Assembly (NCBI GenBank): GCA_035063765.1 | Contig: JAPSFT010000008.1 | Span: forward strand, 1-64,000 | Direction of reading: 5' to 3' | Length of the DNA stretch: 64,000 nucleotides | DNA from: Deltaproteobacteria bacterium | GTDB taxonomy: Bacteria > Myxococcota_A > UBA9160 > PR03 | Made by a program: the position numbers and the translations under genes | In this document: positions 56,692-64,000 of the stretch, piece after piece | Layout: each line of letters opens with the position of its first letter | Numbering within the stretch: the stretch's first letter is position 1 | Notes under the pieces: generated by a model | Told to the model about the DNA's origin: nothing | The model's input: the letters and a program-made list of their open reading frames with translations, nothing else | Database searches by the model: none

Positions 56692-56907
56692 CTAGCGCTC
56701 GGGGCTGGCCTCGGCCTGCTTGTCGTAGTCCTCGAGCGTGTTGGGTCCCTCGAGGATCTGCACCCGGATGGCGTCGCAGGCGATCGCCTTGTCGAGGATC
56801 TCGCGGAGGAGGCCCTCGACGGTGAGCTCGTCGTACTCGGCCAGCGCGTCCTCGAGCGCCGGGCCCGAGATCGTGAACTGGAGATTGGCCTTGATCTTGA
56901 CGTCCAT
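56692..56907 (-). CDS. Small conserved hypothetical protein
   Basis: A 71-residue acidic protein: MDVKIKANLQFTISGPALED, then ALAEYDELTVEGLLREILDK and IRVQILEGPNTLEDYDKQAE. It has a predicted beta-alpha-alpha-beta arrangement, no signal peptide and no enzyme motif. ATG 56907. It ends 4 nt from the convergent metallopeptidase gene. Confidence 0.6.
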   Translation of the reverse strand: MDVKIKANLQFTISGPALEDALAEYDELTVEGLLREILDKAIACDAIRVQILEGPNTLEDYDKQAEASPER

Positions 56908-57005
56908 CGCTCTGTCGTGTGCTCTCGTCTGCCGCGCAACTCCGCGGCTTCGCTTGGAATTCTGTTCAGGAACCGCCGCAATGTACCGGACGCCCGGACG
57001 GGCGG

Positions 57006-57503
57006 CTACGGAATTCTCGCCTTTTTTCGCCCTTCTTCACCGAGCTCGCGCACGGCGTGGAGGATGCCGAGCAGGAGGACGCCGGCGGTCGTCGCCAGGA
57101 ACAGGCCCATCGAGAGCTGGTGGAGGCGGGCGAAGCGGGCTCCCGCACCGGCGCCGGCGGCCGGGTCCGTGAGGTCGATGGCGGCCACGGCGGGCGCCAC
57201 CCCGAAGTGGTTGGCGGCGCACATCGCTGCCAGCACCAGCGGCAGCGCGACGGCGAGGCGGCCGCGCCCCAGCCCGCCCCCGAGGGCCGCCAGCAGGACG
57301 CCGAGCCCCATCCCGGCGAGCTGGAGCGAGGCCAGCACGCGGCCCACCATGTGGGCCGTGAGGCGCGGGTCCGGGAGCATCGAGAAGGCCGTCGGCGCCA
57401 CGACCGCTGCAAAGAGCAGGAGCGCACCGAACCAGCCCCCGATCGCCACCCAGAGCAGGGCGCCGGCGAGGACGCGGGAGCGAGCGCGGGCGGGGGTCGT
57501 CAT
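57006..57503 (-). CDS. DUF4149 membrane protein
   Basis: A 165-residue membrane protein with four helices. GALLWVAIGGWFGALLLFAA, VVAPTAFSMLPD and a late RLHQLSMGLFLATTAGVLLL are typical of DUF4149. Function unknown. ATG 57503 lies 39 bp from the divergent gene at 57543. Confidence 0.75.
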   Translation of the reverse strand: MTTPARARSRVLAGALLWVAIGGWFGALLLFAAVVAPTAFSMLPDPRLTAHMVGRVLASLQLAGMGLGVLLAALGGGLGRGRLAVALPLVLAAMCAANHFGVAPAVAAIDLTDPAAGAGAGARFARLHQLSMGLFLATTAGVLLLGILHAVRELGEEGRKKARIP

Positions 57504-57542
57504 GGCGCGCGATCTTCGGCAATCGGAGGCCGGAGGACCAGC

Positions 57543-58484
57543 ATGGCCGAGTCGGAGTCGATCCGCGCCCGGGTGCGCCGCTGGCTGGTCGAGTGGATCA
57601 TCGACTACCTGACCCGGCCGCTCGACCACTACGAGCAGCGGGTCCGGAACGACGTCGCCGCCCTGAAGGCCCACGTGCGCAAGGGCGACGTGCTGCTCGT
57701 CGAGGGCGATCAGCGCGTCTCCGCGATCATCCGCTACCTGACCCAGAGCCCCTGGTCGCACTCGGCGCTCTACATCGGCGACGAGCTGCTGCGCCGGGGC
57801 GGGGAGCAGGCGGCGCGCGCGCGGGCGCGCTTCGGGGCCGAGGCGGGGCACCTGCTGGTCGAGGCGCTGCCGCGCGGCGTCGAGGCGACGCCGCTCGCCC
57901 GGTACGTGGACCTGAACCTCCGGATCTGCCGCCCGCACGGCCTGCGCCCGGCCGACGTCGAGCGCCTGCTCGACGAGGCGGTGGCGGCGATCGGCTGGCG
58001 CTACGACCTGCAGAACGTCCTCGACCTCGCGCGCTACCTGATCCCGGTCCGGATCATCCCGGACCGCTGGCGCCTCCAGGCGCTCCACTTCGGGAGCGGC
58101 CAGCCCACCGAGGTGATCTGCTCGAGCCTGCTCGCGCGGCTCTTCTACCACGTCCGCTTCCCGATCCTCCCGACCCAGGTGGTCGCGCTGCCGGCCGAGG
58201 CAGCGCCGCCGTCGCCGGAGCCTCCCGCGCGGCCGCCGCGGCCCGGCGCGCGCGCACCCGAGCCGTTCGGGCGAGCGCTCCTGCGGCGCGCCTTCGGGCA
58301 CCCGAGCCGCGAGTACACGGGGCTCTTCCGGATGCGCCACCCGACGCTCGTGACCCCGCGCGACTTCGACCTCTCGCCCTACTTCGACGTCGTGAAGTTC
58401 AACCCGCTCGCGCGCGGCGACTTCGACTACTCGCGCATGCAGTGGGCCGACGGGCCGCTCGAGCCGCGCCAGCGCGAGGGCTAG
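57543..58484 (+). CDS. YiiX/YaeF-type permuted NlpC/P60 hydrolase
   Basis: A 313-residue protein. The permuted papain-like fold appears as KGDVLLVEGDQRVSAIIRYL, then SPWSHSALYIGD (catalytic His), and EVICSSLLARLF (catalytic Cys) about 120 residues later. This His-before-Cys order defines the permuted group (DUF830). Such enzymes act on peptidoglycan or lipids (amidase or acyltransferase). A Pro-rich linker (about 220-240) and a C-terminal extension with DFDLSPYFDVVKFNP follow. GGAGGCCGGAGG precedes ATG 57543. Confidence 0.8.
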   Translation: MAESESIRARVRRWLVEWIIDYLTRPLDHYEQRVRNDVAALKAHVRKGDVLLVEGDQRVSAIIRYLTQSPWSHSALYIGDELLRRGGEQAARARARFGAEAGHLLVEALPRGVEATPLARYVDLNLRICRPHGLRPADVERLLDEAVAAIGWRYDLQNVLDLARYLIPVRIIPDRWRLQALHFGSGQPTEVICSSLLARLFYHVRFPILPTQVVALPAEAAPPSPEPPARPPRPGARAPEPFGRALLRRAFGHPSREYTGLFRMRHPTLVTPRDFDLSPYFDVVKFNPLARGDFDYSRMQWADGPLEPRQREG

Positions 58485-58488
58485 GAGC

Positions 58489-58544
58489 GGAGCGCCGCGC
58501 GCGGGCCGGGAGCGCAGCGCGCGGGCCGGGAGCGCCGCGCGCCC
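58489..58544. repeat. 20-bp tandem repeat (2.8 copies)
   Basis: Units of GGAGCGCCGCGCGCGGGCCG start at 58489, 58509 and 58529 (the last partial), between the YiiX-like and CcmI-like genes. Confidence 0.65.
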
Positions 58545-58549
58545 TGCGC

Positions 58550-58565
58550 TACCGTCGGCCGGCCA
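58550..58565 (+). promoter_or_regulatory. Leaderless-type promoter of the CcmI-like lipoprotein
   Basis: TACCGT at 58550-58555 lies 9 nt before ATG 58565. Confidence 0.3.
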
Positions 58566-59125
58566 TGCCGACGACCCAGCGCCTGGCCCCCCTGCTCGCC
58601 GCCGCGCTGGCGCTCGGCGCCTGCGATCGCGCCGTCGAGCCCTACGTGCCGGGCGAGGGCGTCGAGCCGCCCGACCTGAGCCGGATCTTCCCCGAAGGCG
58701 CCGAGCGCTCGGCGGAGCGCGAGGCGGCGGCGCAGGCACCCGCCGCGGCTCCTCCGGAGCGGGGCGCGCCGCCGGTCACGGCCGCCGCCGAGCCGCTCCG
58801 CGGCACGATCTCGCTGGCGCCGGACCTGGCCGGCCGGGTGCCCGCCGGGGCGATCCTGTTCCTGATCGCGCGCCGCGGCGAGAGCGGGCCGCCCCTGGCG
58901 GTCCAGCGCATCCCGGATCCCGAGCTGCCCCTCGCGTTCTCGCTCGGCCCCGACGATCGCATGATCGACCAGATGCCCTTTGCCGGCCCGCTCACCCTCT
59001 CCGCCCGCCTCGACGCCGACGGCAACGCGACGACGCGCCTGCCCGGCGATCTCCAGGGCGTCGCCGCCGGGACCTACGAGCCGGGTGCGAGCGGCATCGC
59101 GATCGTGATCGACCAGGTGCTCTGA
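58565..59125 (+). CDS. Lipoprotein with CcmI-type C-terminal domain
   Basis: A 186-residue lipoprotein (lipobox LALGAC). After an Ala/Pro/Glu-rich linker, residues about 80-186 match the C-terminal domain of the cytochrome c maturation protein CcmI: GTISLAPDLAGRVPAGAILF, LIARRGESGPPLAVQRIPDP, MPFAGPLTLSARLD. CcmI-type domains bind apocytochrome c C-termini. The TPR and membrane parts of CcmI are absent, and no ccm genes are nearby. Confidence 0.7.
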   Translation: MPTTQRLAPLLAAALALGACDRAVEPYVPGEGVEPPDLSRIFPEGAERSAEREAAAQAPAAAPPERGAPPVTAAAEPLRGTISLAPDLAGRVPAGAILFLIARRGESGPPLAVQRIPDPELPLAFSLGPDDRMIDQMPFAGPLTLSARLDADGNATTRLPGDLQGVAAGTYEPGASGIAIVIDQVL

Positions 59126-59131
59126 CGCCGC

Positions 59132-61210
59132 TCAGCCGTGGCGCCACTCGGCGCCGGCCAGGCGCTTCACGGCCTCGCCCGGGCCCGCGACCACGAGCAC
59201 GTCGCCGAGCGCCACGCGCTCGTCGGGCGTGGGCACGCGCATGCTGTCGTCGGCCGGACGCCGCAGCAGGAGCACCTGCACGCCGTGGCGCGCGCGCAGG
59301 TCGATCTCGCGCAGGCTGCGGCCGGCGAAGGCGCGTGGCGCCTCGAGCTCCGCGAGCACGAAGCCGCTGCCGAGGTCGAGCGCGCCGCCGCGGTCGGCGA
59401 GCCCGACGCGGGTCGAGAGGCCGCCGGCGAGGTCGCGCTCGAGCATCTCGCGGTGGTAGGCCTCGAGCACGTCGCGCTCGTGGAGGGCGCCGATCAGCCG
59501 GCGCGGGTCGTCCTCGGCCACGACCGGCAGCGCGGACACCCGCTGCGAGGAGAGGAGCTGGAGCGCGCCGTCGAGGTCGTCGCTCTCGCGCACGCTCGCG
59601 CGGCCGGCCTCGATCAGGTCGGCGGCCACGACGACGTGCCGGAGCGCCTCCTCCTCGAAGAGCAGGCGGCGGAGCTGCGCCACCGAGACGGCCCCGCACA
59701 GGGCGCCCTCCGCGTCGACCACGAAGAACTCCGAGTGGGGGCTCCGCACCACCAGGTCGAGCACCTCCTGGAAGGGGGCGTCGGCGGGCACCCGCTCGAC
59801 GTCGCGGTCCACGAGGTCGCGGACCCGCAGCGAGCGCAGCACGTTCGGGTCCTTCTCGGCGAGGAGGTCGAGGCCCCGCTCGACGAGCGGGCGGGTGTAG
59901 ATCGACTCGCGCCGCAGCGTCGAGGCCACCAGGGTCGCGATCACGCACGAGATCATGAGCGGCGGGATGATCGCGATCGAGCGGGTCAGCTCGAAGATCA
60001 TGATGATCGCGGTGATCGGCGCGTGGTTGGTGGCCGAGAGGACGGCTCCCATCCCGACCAGGGCGTAGGCGCCGGAGGAGGCGCTGGTGGCGGGGAAGGC
60101 CAGGTGCAGCACGCCGCCGAAGGCGCCGCCGGCCATCGCGCCCAGGAAGAGCGCCGGGGCGAAGACGCCGCCGGTGGCGCCCGAGCCGAGCGTGATCGTG
60201 GTGGCGGCGAGCTTCGCGGCGAGCAGCAGCGCCAGCATGCCGGCCCCGAGCTGGCCGGCCAGGGCGGCGTTGATCGTGCCGTAGCCGCTCCCGAAGACGT
60301 GCGGGAGCTGCGCGCCGATCGCGCCCACCAGGAGGCCCCCGAGCGCCGGCTTCAGCGGGTCGGGGAGCGGGAGGCGCCCGAAGAGACGCTCGGCCGTGTA
60401 GAGCGCCGAGCTGAAGCCCACGCCGACGAAGCCGGCGCCGATCCCGAGCGCGCCGTAGGCCAGGAGCTCCCAGGGGCTCACCAGCTCCCAGCTCGGCGCC
60501 ACGAACGAGGGGTTGTCGCCGAGCACCGCGCGCGAGACGATCGTCGCCACGACCGAGGAGATCACGATCGGGGTGAGGCGCGCGGTCGCGAAGTCGAGCA
60601 GGATGACCTCGGCGGCGAAGAGCGCGCCGGCGATCGGGGCGTTGAAGGTGGCCGCGATGCCCGCGGCCGCGCCGCAGCCGACCAGCGTGCGCACCTGGCG
60701 GGCCGGCAGCCGCAGGAGCTGCCCGATCGCGGAGCCGATCGCCGAGCCGATCTGGACGATCGGGCCCTCGCGGCCCGCCGAGCCGCCCGAGCCGATCGTG
60801 AGCGCCGAGGCCAGCGTGGTGACGGCCACGACACGCGGCCGGATCACCCCGCCGCGGCGCGCCACGGCCTCCATCACCGCCGGCACCCCGTGGCCGCGCG
60901 ACTCGCGCGCCAGCCAGTAGAGCAGGGGGCCCACGATCGCGCCCCCGGCGGCGGGCGCGAGGAGCCGCCGCCAGGCCGGCGCGCCCGCGCCCATCAGCTC
61001 CGGCTCGCCGGTGCCACCGGGCGCGAAGAGCATCGCGAGCGAGTCCGTAGCGCCGCCGAAGAGCAGCGCCGAGAAGCCCTGCACGAGCGCCCGCAGCCCG
61101 ATCGCGCCCGCGGCGCCCGCGAGTCCACAGGCGATCGCCACCAGCACCACGAAGGCATGCTCGGCGGCGCGCTCACGGCGGCGCGTGCGCAGCGGTCGGT
61201 GCGCAGGCAT
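59132..61210 (-). CDS. CLC-type chloride/proton antiporter with CBS and TrkA-C domains
   Basis: A 692-residue protein. Residues 15-440 form the CLC membrane domain: GSGGSAGREGP (140-150) with the gating Glu148, and the proton-side Glu201 in ALFAAEVILL. Both glutamates indicate an antiporter. Residues about 455-590 hold two CBS domains (nucleotide sensing). Residues about 620-692 are a TrkA-C (RCK) ligand-binding domain (LREIDLRARHGVQVLLLRRP). ATG 61210 is chosen. The in-frame GTG 61222 overlaps a TAGAGT hexamer. Confidence 0.9.
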   Translation of the reverse strand: MPAHRPLRTRRRERAAEHAFVVLVAIACGLAGAAGAIGLRALVQGFSALLFGGATDSLAMLFAPGGTGEPELMGAGAPAWRRLLAPAAGGAIVGPLLYWLARESRGHGVPAVMEAVARRGGVIRPRVVAVTTLASALTIGSGGSAGREGPIVQIGSAIGSAIGQLLRLPARQVRTLVGCGAAAGIAATFNAPIAGALFAAEVILLDFATARLTPIVISSVVATIVSRAVLGDNPSFVAPSWELVSPWELLAYGALGIGAGFVGVGFSSALYTAERLFGRLPLPDPLKPALGGLLVGAIGAQLPHVFGSGYGTINAALAGQLGAGMLALLLAAKLAATTITLGSGATGGVFAPALFLGAMAGGAFGGVLHLAFPATSASSGAYALVGMGAVLSATNHAPITAIIMIFELTRSIAIIPPLMISCVIATLVASTLRRESIYTRPLVERGLDLLAEKDPNVLRSLRVRDLVDRDVERVPADAPFQEVLDLVVRSPHSEFFVVDAEGALCGAVSVAQLRRLLFEEEALRHVVVAADLIEAGRASVRESDDLDGALQLLSSQRVSALPVVAEDDPRRLIGALHERDVLEAYHREMLERDLAGGLSTRVGLADRGGALDLGSGFVLAELEAPRAFAGRSLREIDLRARHGVQVLLLRRPADDSMRVPTPDERVALGDVLVVAGPGEAVKRLAGAEWRHG

Positions 61211-61253
61211 CGGGGCCCGCACTCTAGCAGCCCCGAGCGGCCGGGATCCGGGC

Positions 61254-61268
61254 TAGCTTCGGCGCCGA
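61254..61268 (+). promoter_or_regulatory. Leaderless-type promoter of the second ThDP enzyme
   Basis: TAGCTT at 61254-61259 lies 8 nt before ATG 61268. The divergent gap to the CLC gene is 57 bp. Confidence 0.35.
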
Positions 61269-62959
61269 TGCCGGCTCCGCGCTCGACCCTGCGCCCGCGC
61301 ATGGCGCTCGGCGACTTCCTGGTCGCCTATCTGCGGCGCGCCGGGGTCACGCACCTCTTCGGCCTGCCCGGCGACCTGGTGCTCGGGCTCTTCCACCGCT
61401 TCGGCCGCGAGCGCGCGCTCGACATCGTGACCTTCTCGCACGAGCCGACGGTGGGCTTCGCCGCCGACGGCTACGCGCGCAGCACGCGCCGGCTCGGCGT
61501 CCTCTGCGTCACCTACGGCGCCGGCGGCCACAACGTGCTGAACCCGGTGGCGGGTGCCTACGCCGAGCGCGTGCCGCTGCTGGTGGTCTCGGGGGGGCCC
61601 GGCGAGGCCGAGCAGAAGCTCTCGGGCATCCACCACCAGGCGAAGGACGTCGAAGGCCAGTGGCGCATGTTCCGCGAAGTGACCTGCGACGCGCGCATCC
61701 TGCGCCATCCCGAGCGCGCCGCCGAGGAGATCCACGCGGTGGTGCGGGCGATCATGGGCGAGCACCGGCCCGGCTATCTCGAGATCCACCGCGACCTGGT
61801 GGACGCGCCGATCCCGGTGCCCGAGGCGATCCGCGCCTGGCGCGGGGACTTCCCGCCGCCGGCCTCGGACCCGCGCAAGCTGGCGGAGGCGGTGGCCGAC
61901 ACCCGCGCGCGCCTGCGCGCCGCGCGCCGGCCGGTCCTGATCGGCGGGATCGAGACCTTCCGCGCCGGCGCCGAGCGCGACTTCCTGCGCCTCGCCGAGA
62001 CGCTGCGCGCCCCGGTCGTCACCACCGTCGACGCCAAGGGCGCGTTCCCGATGGACCACCCGCTGCACATGGGCATCCACATGGGGCCCTTCAGCCCGCC
62101 GGCCACCCGGCGGCGCGTGCGCGAGGCCGACCTCGTGCTCGCGCTCGGCACCGTGCTCACCGACATGAACCTCGGCGCGAGCCGGCCCCAGGTGCGGCGC
62201 GACCGCTCGGTGTGGGCGGTGGACGGACGCGTGAACGTGTCCTTCCACACCTACACCGAGGTGACGCTCCGGGACTTCGTGGCGGCGCTCGCCCGCGAAC
62301 GGCTGCCGCGCTTCCGCGAGAAGATCGCCTATCACGACCGCCTGCGGCGGCCGGGCGCCCGCGAGTCCGCGCCGCTCTCGGTCAACGACATGCTGCTCGA
62401 GCTGAACGGCTTCCTCGACGGGCACCCCGGCTACCACGTCTTCGCCGAGTCGGGCGACTCGCTCTTCGGCGGCCTCGAGCTGCGCCTGCGCGGCGACGGC
62501 CTCTACTTCTCGCAGGGCTACTACGCGTCGATGGGCTTCGCGGTGCCGGCGGCCATGGGGGCCCAGATCGGCACCGGCCGGCGCCCGCTCGTGCTGACCG
62601 GCGACGGCGCCTTCCAGATGACCGGCCCGGAGATCTCGCACGCCCCGCGGCTCGGGCTCTCGCCGGTCGTGGTGCTCGTGAACAACGGCGGCTGGCAGAT
62701 CTTCCGCCCGGTGTCGCCGCGCAGGGACCTGCTCGCGATCCCGGGCTGGCCGTACGCGGAGCTGGCCCAGGCCTGGGGAGGCGTCGGCTTCCGGGCCGGC
62801 ACCCGGGCCGAGCTGCGCGAGGCGCTGGCGGCCGCCCATCAGGTCCGGGAGTTCGTCCTGATCGAGTGCCGCGTGCCCCCCGACGACCTCTCGCCGATCA
62901 CGAGGCGCTACATCCGGGCGAGCGCCGCGAAGGCGCGAAACCCGGCGCGCAAGGTGTAA
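61268..62959 (+). CDS. Thiamine-diphosphate decarboxylase-like enzyme (pyruvate/indolepyruvate decarboxylase type)
   Basis: A 563-residue ThDP enzyme. It has catalytic Glu in FSHEPTVGFAADGYAR, the GAGGHNVLNPVAGAYAERVP segment typical of 2-keto-acid decarboxylases, and TGDGAFQMTGPEISHAPRLG with NNGGW (ThDP/Mg site). It lacks the FAD-contact pattern of acetolactate synthase. It likely decarboxylates a 2-keto acid, but the substrate is undetermined. ATG 61268 lacks a Shine-Dalgarno. ATG 61301 is a possible alternative. Confidence 0.8.
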   Translation: MPAPRSTLRPRMALGDFLVAYLRRAGVTHLFGLPGDLVLGLFHRFGRERALDIVTFSHEPTVGFAADGYARSTRRLGVLCVTYGAGGHNVLNPVAGAYAERVPLLVVSGGPGEAEQKLSGIHHQAKDVEGQWRMFREVTCDARILRHPERAAEEIHAVVRAIMGEHRPGYLEIHRDLVDAPIPVPEAIRAWRGDFPPPASDPRKLAEAVADTRARLRAARRPVLIGGIETFRAGAERDFLRLAETLRAPVVTTVDAKGAFPMDHPLHMGIHMGPFSPPATRRRVREADLVLALGTVLTDMNLGASRPQVRRDRSVWAVDGRVNVSFHTYTEVTLRDFVAALARERLPRFREKIAYHDRLRRPGARESAPLSVNDMLLELNGFLDGHPGYHVFAESGDSLFGGLELRLRGDGLYFSQGYYASMGFAVPAAMGAQIGTGRRPLVLTGDGAFQMTGPEISHAPRLGLSPVVVLVNNGGWQIFRPVSPRRDLLAIPGWPYAELAQAWGGVGFRAGTRAELREALAAAHQVREFVLIECRVPPDDLSPITRRYIRASAAKARNPARKV

Positions 62960-62984
62960 GCTGGGCGCTCCACGGAGGCCGACC

Positions 62985-63284
62985 TTGCCCGAGCGCTCGA
63001 TCGACGCACCCCGCCGCGCCGAGTGGGAGCGGATCCGCCGCACCGGCGTGTGGCCCTACGCGATCCGGCGCGGCCTCGCGCGCGGGATCCCGATGGGGAT
63101 CGTGATCATCGTGCTGCTCGAGCTGGTCCAGGGCCGTTCGTTCGGGCCCGCGCTGTTCCGCGACCCCGCGGTGCTCGGCCGCTTCGCGCTCGCGATCGTG
63201 CTCTTCTCGCTGGGCGGGGTGGTCTCGACCTACGCGCGCTGGCGGGCGCTCGACCTGCGCTTCGGCGACGCCGGGAAGGAGTAG
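62985..63284 (+). CDS. Two-helix membrane protein of unknown function
   Basis: A 99-residue protein. A basic N-terminus (RAEWERIRRTGVWPYAIRRG) is followed by two helices (IPMGIVIIVLLELV and FALAIVLFSLGGVVSTYARW). TTG 62985 is supported by GGAGG 7 nt upstream. It precedes the DUF4404 gene by 5 nt and is probably co-transcribed with it. Confidence 0.6.
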   Translation: MPERSIDAPRRAEWERIRRTGVWPYAIRRGLARGIPMGIVIIVLLELVQGRSFGPALFRDPAVLGRFALAIVLFSLGGVVSTYARWRALDLRFGDAGKE

Positions 63285-63289
63285 CCGCC

Positions 63290-63580
63290 TTGGAGAAGCA
63301 GCAGCTCCGGACCCAGCTCGCCTCGCTCCACCGCGCGCTCGCCGACGCCGAGTCCGACGTCTCGGAGGGCCGCGCGCAGGTCGGGCCCGACGCGCGCGAG
63401 CTCCTGGTGGCCGTGATGGAGGACATCCAGCGCCTGCTCGACGCCGCGGAGCGTACGGAGGAGCCGGAGGGCCTCGTCGACCGGCTGCGCGAGGCGAAGG
63501 AGGACTTCGAGGAGTCCCACCCGGCGCTCGCCGAGGCGGCCGGCCGCGTGATCGACGCGCTGGCGCGCCTGGGGATCTGA
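63290..63580 (+). CDS. DUF4404 family protein
   Basis: A 96-residue helical protein. LEKQQLRTQLASLHRALADA, LLVAVMEDIQRLLDAAE and FEESHPALAEAAGRVIDALA match DUF4404. Soluble and acidic, function unknown. TTG 63290 has AAGGAG about 8 nt upstream. Confidence 0.75.
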   Translation: MEKQQLRTQLASLHRALADAESDVSEGRAQVGPDARELLVAVMEDIQRLLDAAERTEEPEGLVDRLREAKEDFEESHPALAEAAGRVIDALARLGI

Positions 63581-63582
63581 GC

Positions 63583-64000
63583 ATGGCGGCCGATCCGGCG
63601 TCCTCGGCGCGGCGTGCGCGCGCGCTCCTGCGGCGGGCGCCGGCCGGGGTGCTCTCGACGACCTCGCAGTCGATGCCCGGCTACCCCTTCGGCTCGTTCG
63701 CGCCCTTCGTCCTGACCCGCGAGGGCCGCCCGCTCCTCTACCTGAGCCGGCTCGCCGAGCACGCCCGCAACCTGGCCGCGCAGCCCCACGCCTGCCTGAC
63801 GGTCGCCGAGGCCGTCCTCGGCGACCCGCAGGCCGTGGCCCGGGCCAGCGTGCTCGGCGAGGCCCACCAGGCGGCGGGGGCCGAGCACGCGGCGCTCGCC
63901 GAGCGCTTCTTCGCGCTCTTCCCCGAGCAGCGCGACTACGAGCCGCTCGGCGACTTCGGCTTCTGGTGGCTCGAGCCGGTGCGGGTGCGCTGGATCGGCG
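63583..64000 (+). CDS. HugZ/pyridoxamine-phosphate-oxidase-fold protein (cut by window end)
   Basis: At least 139 codons from ATG 63583 remain open at the right edge. The split-barrel flavin-binding fold is seen in LRRAPAGVLSTTSQSMPGYP, FGSFAPFVLTREGRPLLYLS and RLAEHARNLAAQPHACLTVA, the HugZ-type haem-oxygenase/PNPOx family start. A late GFWWLEPVRVRWIG is also typical. The C-terminal domain lies outside the window. Two nt separate it from the DUF4404 gene. Confidence 0.75.
   Translation, partial: MAADPASSARRARALLRRAPAGVLSTTSQSMPGYPFGSFAPFVLTREGRPLLYLSRLAEHARNLAAQPHACLTVAEAVLGDPQAVARASVLGEAHQAAGAEHAALAERFFALFPEQRDYEPLGDFGFWWLEPVRVRWIG

Noticed and set aside
1-64000. tRNA, rRNA or prophage genes
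   Set aside because: I found no tRNA-like cloverleaf with CCA-adjacent T-arm motif, no rRNA stretches, and no phage structural or integrase genes.

Overview
The window is about 64 kb of very GC-rich DNA (roughly 70% or more), densely packed with about 63 protein genes on both strands and no rRNA, tRNA or CRISPR array that I can see. It looks like a chromosome segment of a diderm (Gram-negative) bacterium: there are outer-membrane and periplasmic proteins (a porin, an MlaA lipoprotein, several lipobox signal peptides), a PEP-CTERM surface protein, an RND efflux system and Sec signal peptides. FO synthase genes (coenzyme F420), badI/badH-like genes, an HNH/DUF222-like endonuclease and REP-like palindromes fit one of the deltaproteobacteria-like phyla (Myxococcota, Desulfobacterota or Binatota). 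The taxon is an inference and cannot be fixed from this window.

Layout. 1-6.4 kb: a thiamine-diphosphate enzyme, a DinG/DnaQ-type helicase-nuclease and two SDR enzymes. 6.4-11.7 kb: a DUF4399 protein, a GST and an HCCA-isomerase-like protein diverging from a perfect 20-bp palindrome, a badI-badH pair and an HdeD-like membrane protein. 11.7-14.1 kb: remnants resembling a DNA methyltransferase tail, then an HNH endonuclease gene with the best sigma-70 promoter in the window. 14.1-24.4 kb: an aminotransferase, then a run of coupled genes for molybdate uptake (RHH regulator, Mop protein, ModA, ModB, ModC), followed by MoaA, FolB, a sirohaem sulfite/nitrite reductase and the two FO synthase subunits. 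24.5-26.4 kb: a repeat-flanked LssY-domain gene, a small secreted protein and a decayed nucleotidyltransferase pair.

26.4-33.8 kb is a minus-strand sodium/proton block: an Mrp/Mbh-type antiporter module (E-F-G-DUF4040/B-C-D, without a NuoL-like MrpA half), a 41-residue membrane peptide, NhaC, a porin and a lipoprotein. 33.9-37.2 kb is a translationally coupled operon of an MlaA/alpha-beta-hydrolase fusion, a small membrane protein and a CREST (alkaline-ceramidase-like) hydrolase, which together suggest envelope lipid remodelling. 37.2-44.4 kb: a nucleotidyltransferase pair, an RND efflux operon, a Phd-PIN toxin-antitoxin pair and a ThrE-type exporter, followed by a 126-bp element with 24-bp inverted ends. 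44.6-50.7 kb: arginine deiminase with an APC antiporter, small periplasmic proteins, a cupredoxin-like protein without copper ligands and a PAP2-GNAT fusion. 50.9-64 kb: a PEP-CTERM gene behind a strong sigma-54 promoter, a divergent DnaA with a 349-bp regulatory region, a LON-substrate-domain protein and metallopeptidase pair diverging from only 20 bp, a permuted NlpC/P60-like protein, a CLC chloride transporter, a second thiamine-diphosphate enzyme, and small genes up to a truncated HugZ-like oxidase at the right edge.

A theme across the window is start-site architecture. At least eleven genes have a TAnnnT -10-like hexamer 6-9 nt before the start codon and no Shine-Dalgarno sequence, which implies widespread leaderless transcripts. 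Genes inside operons instead use ATGA or GTGA overlaps or clear GGAGG-type sites.
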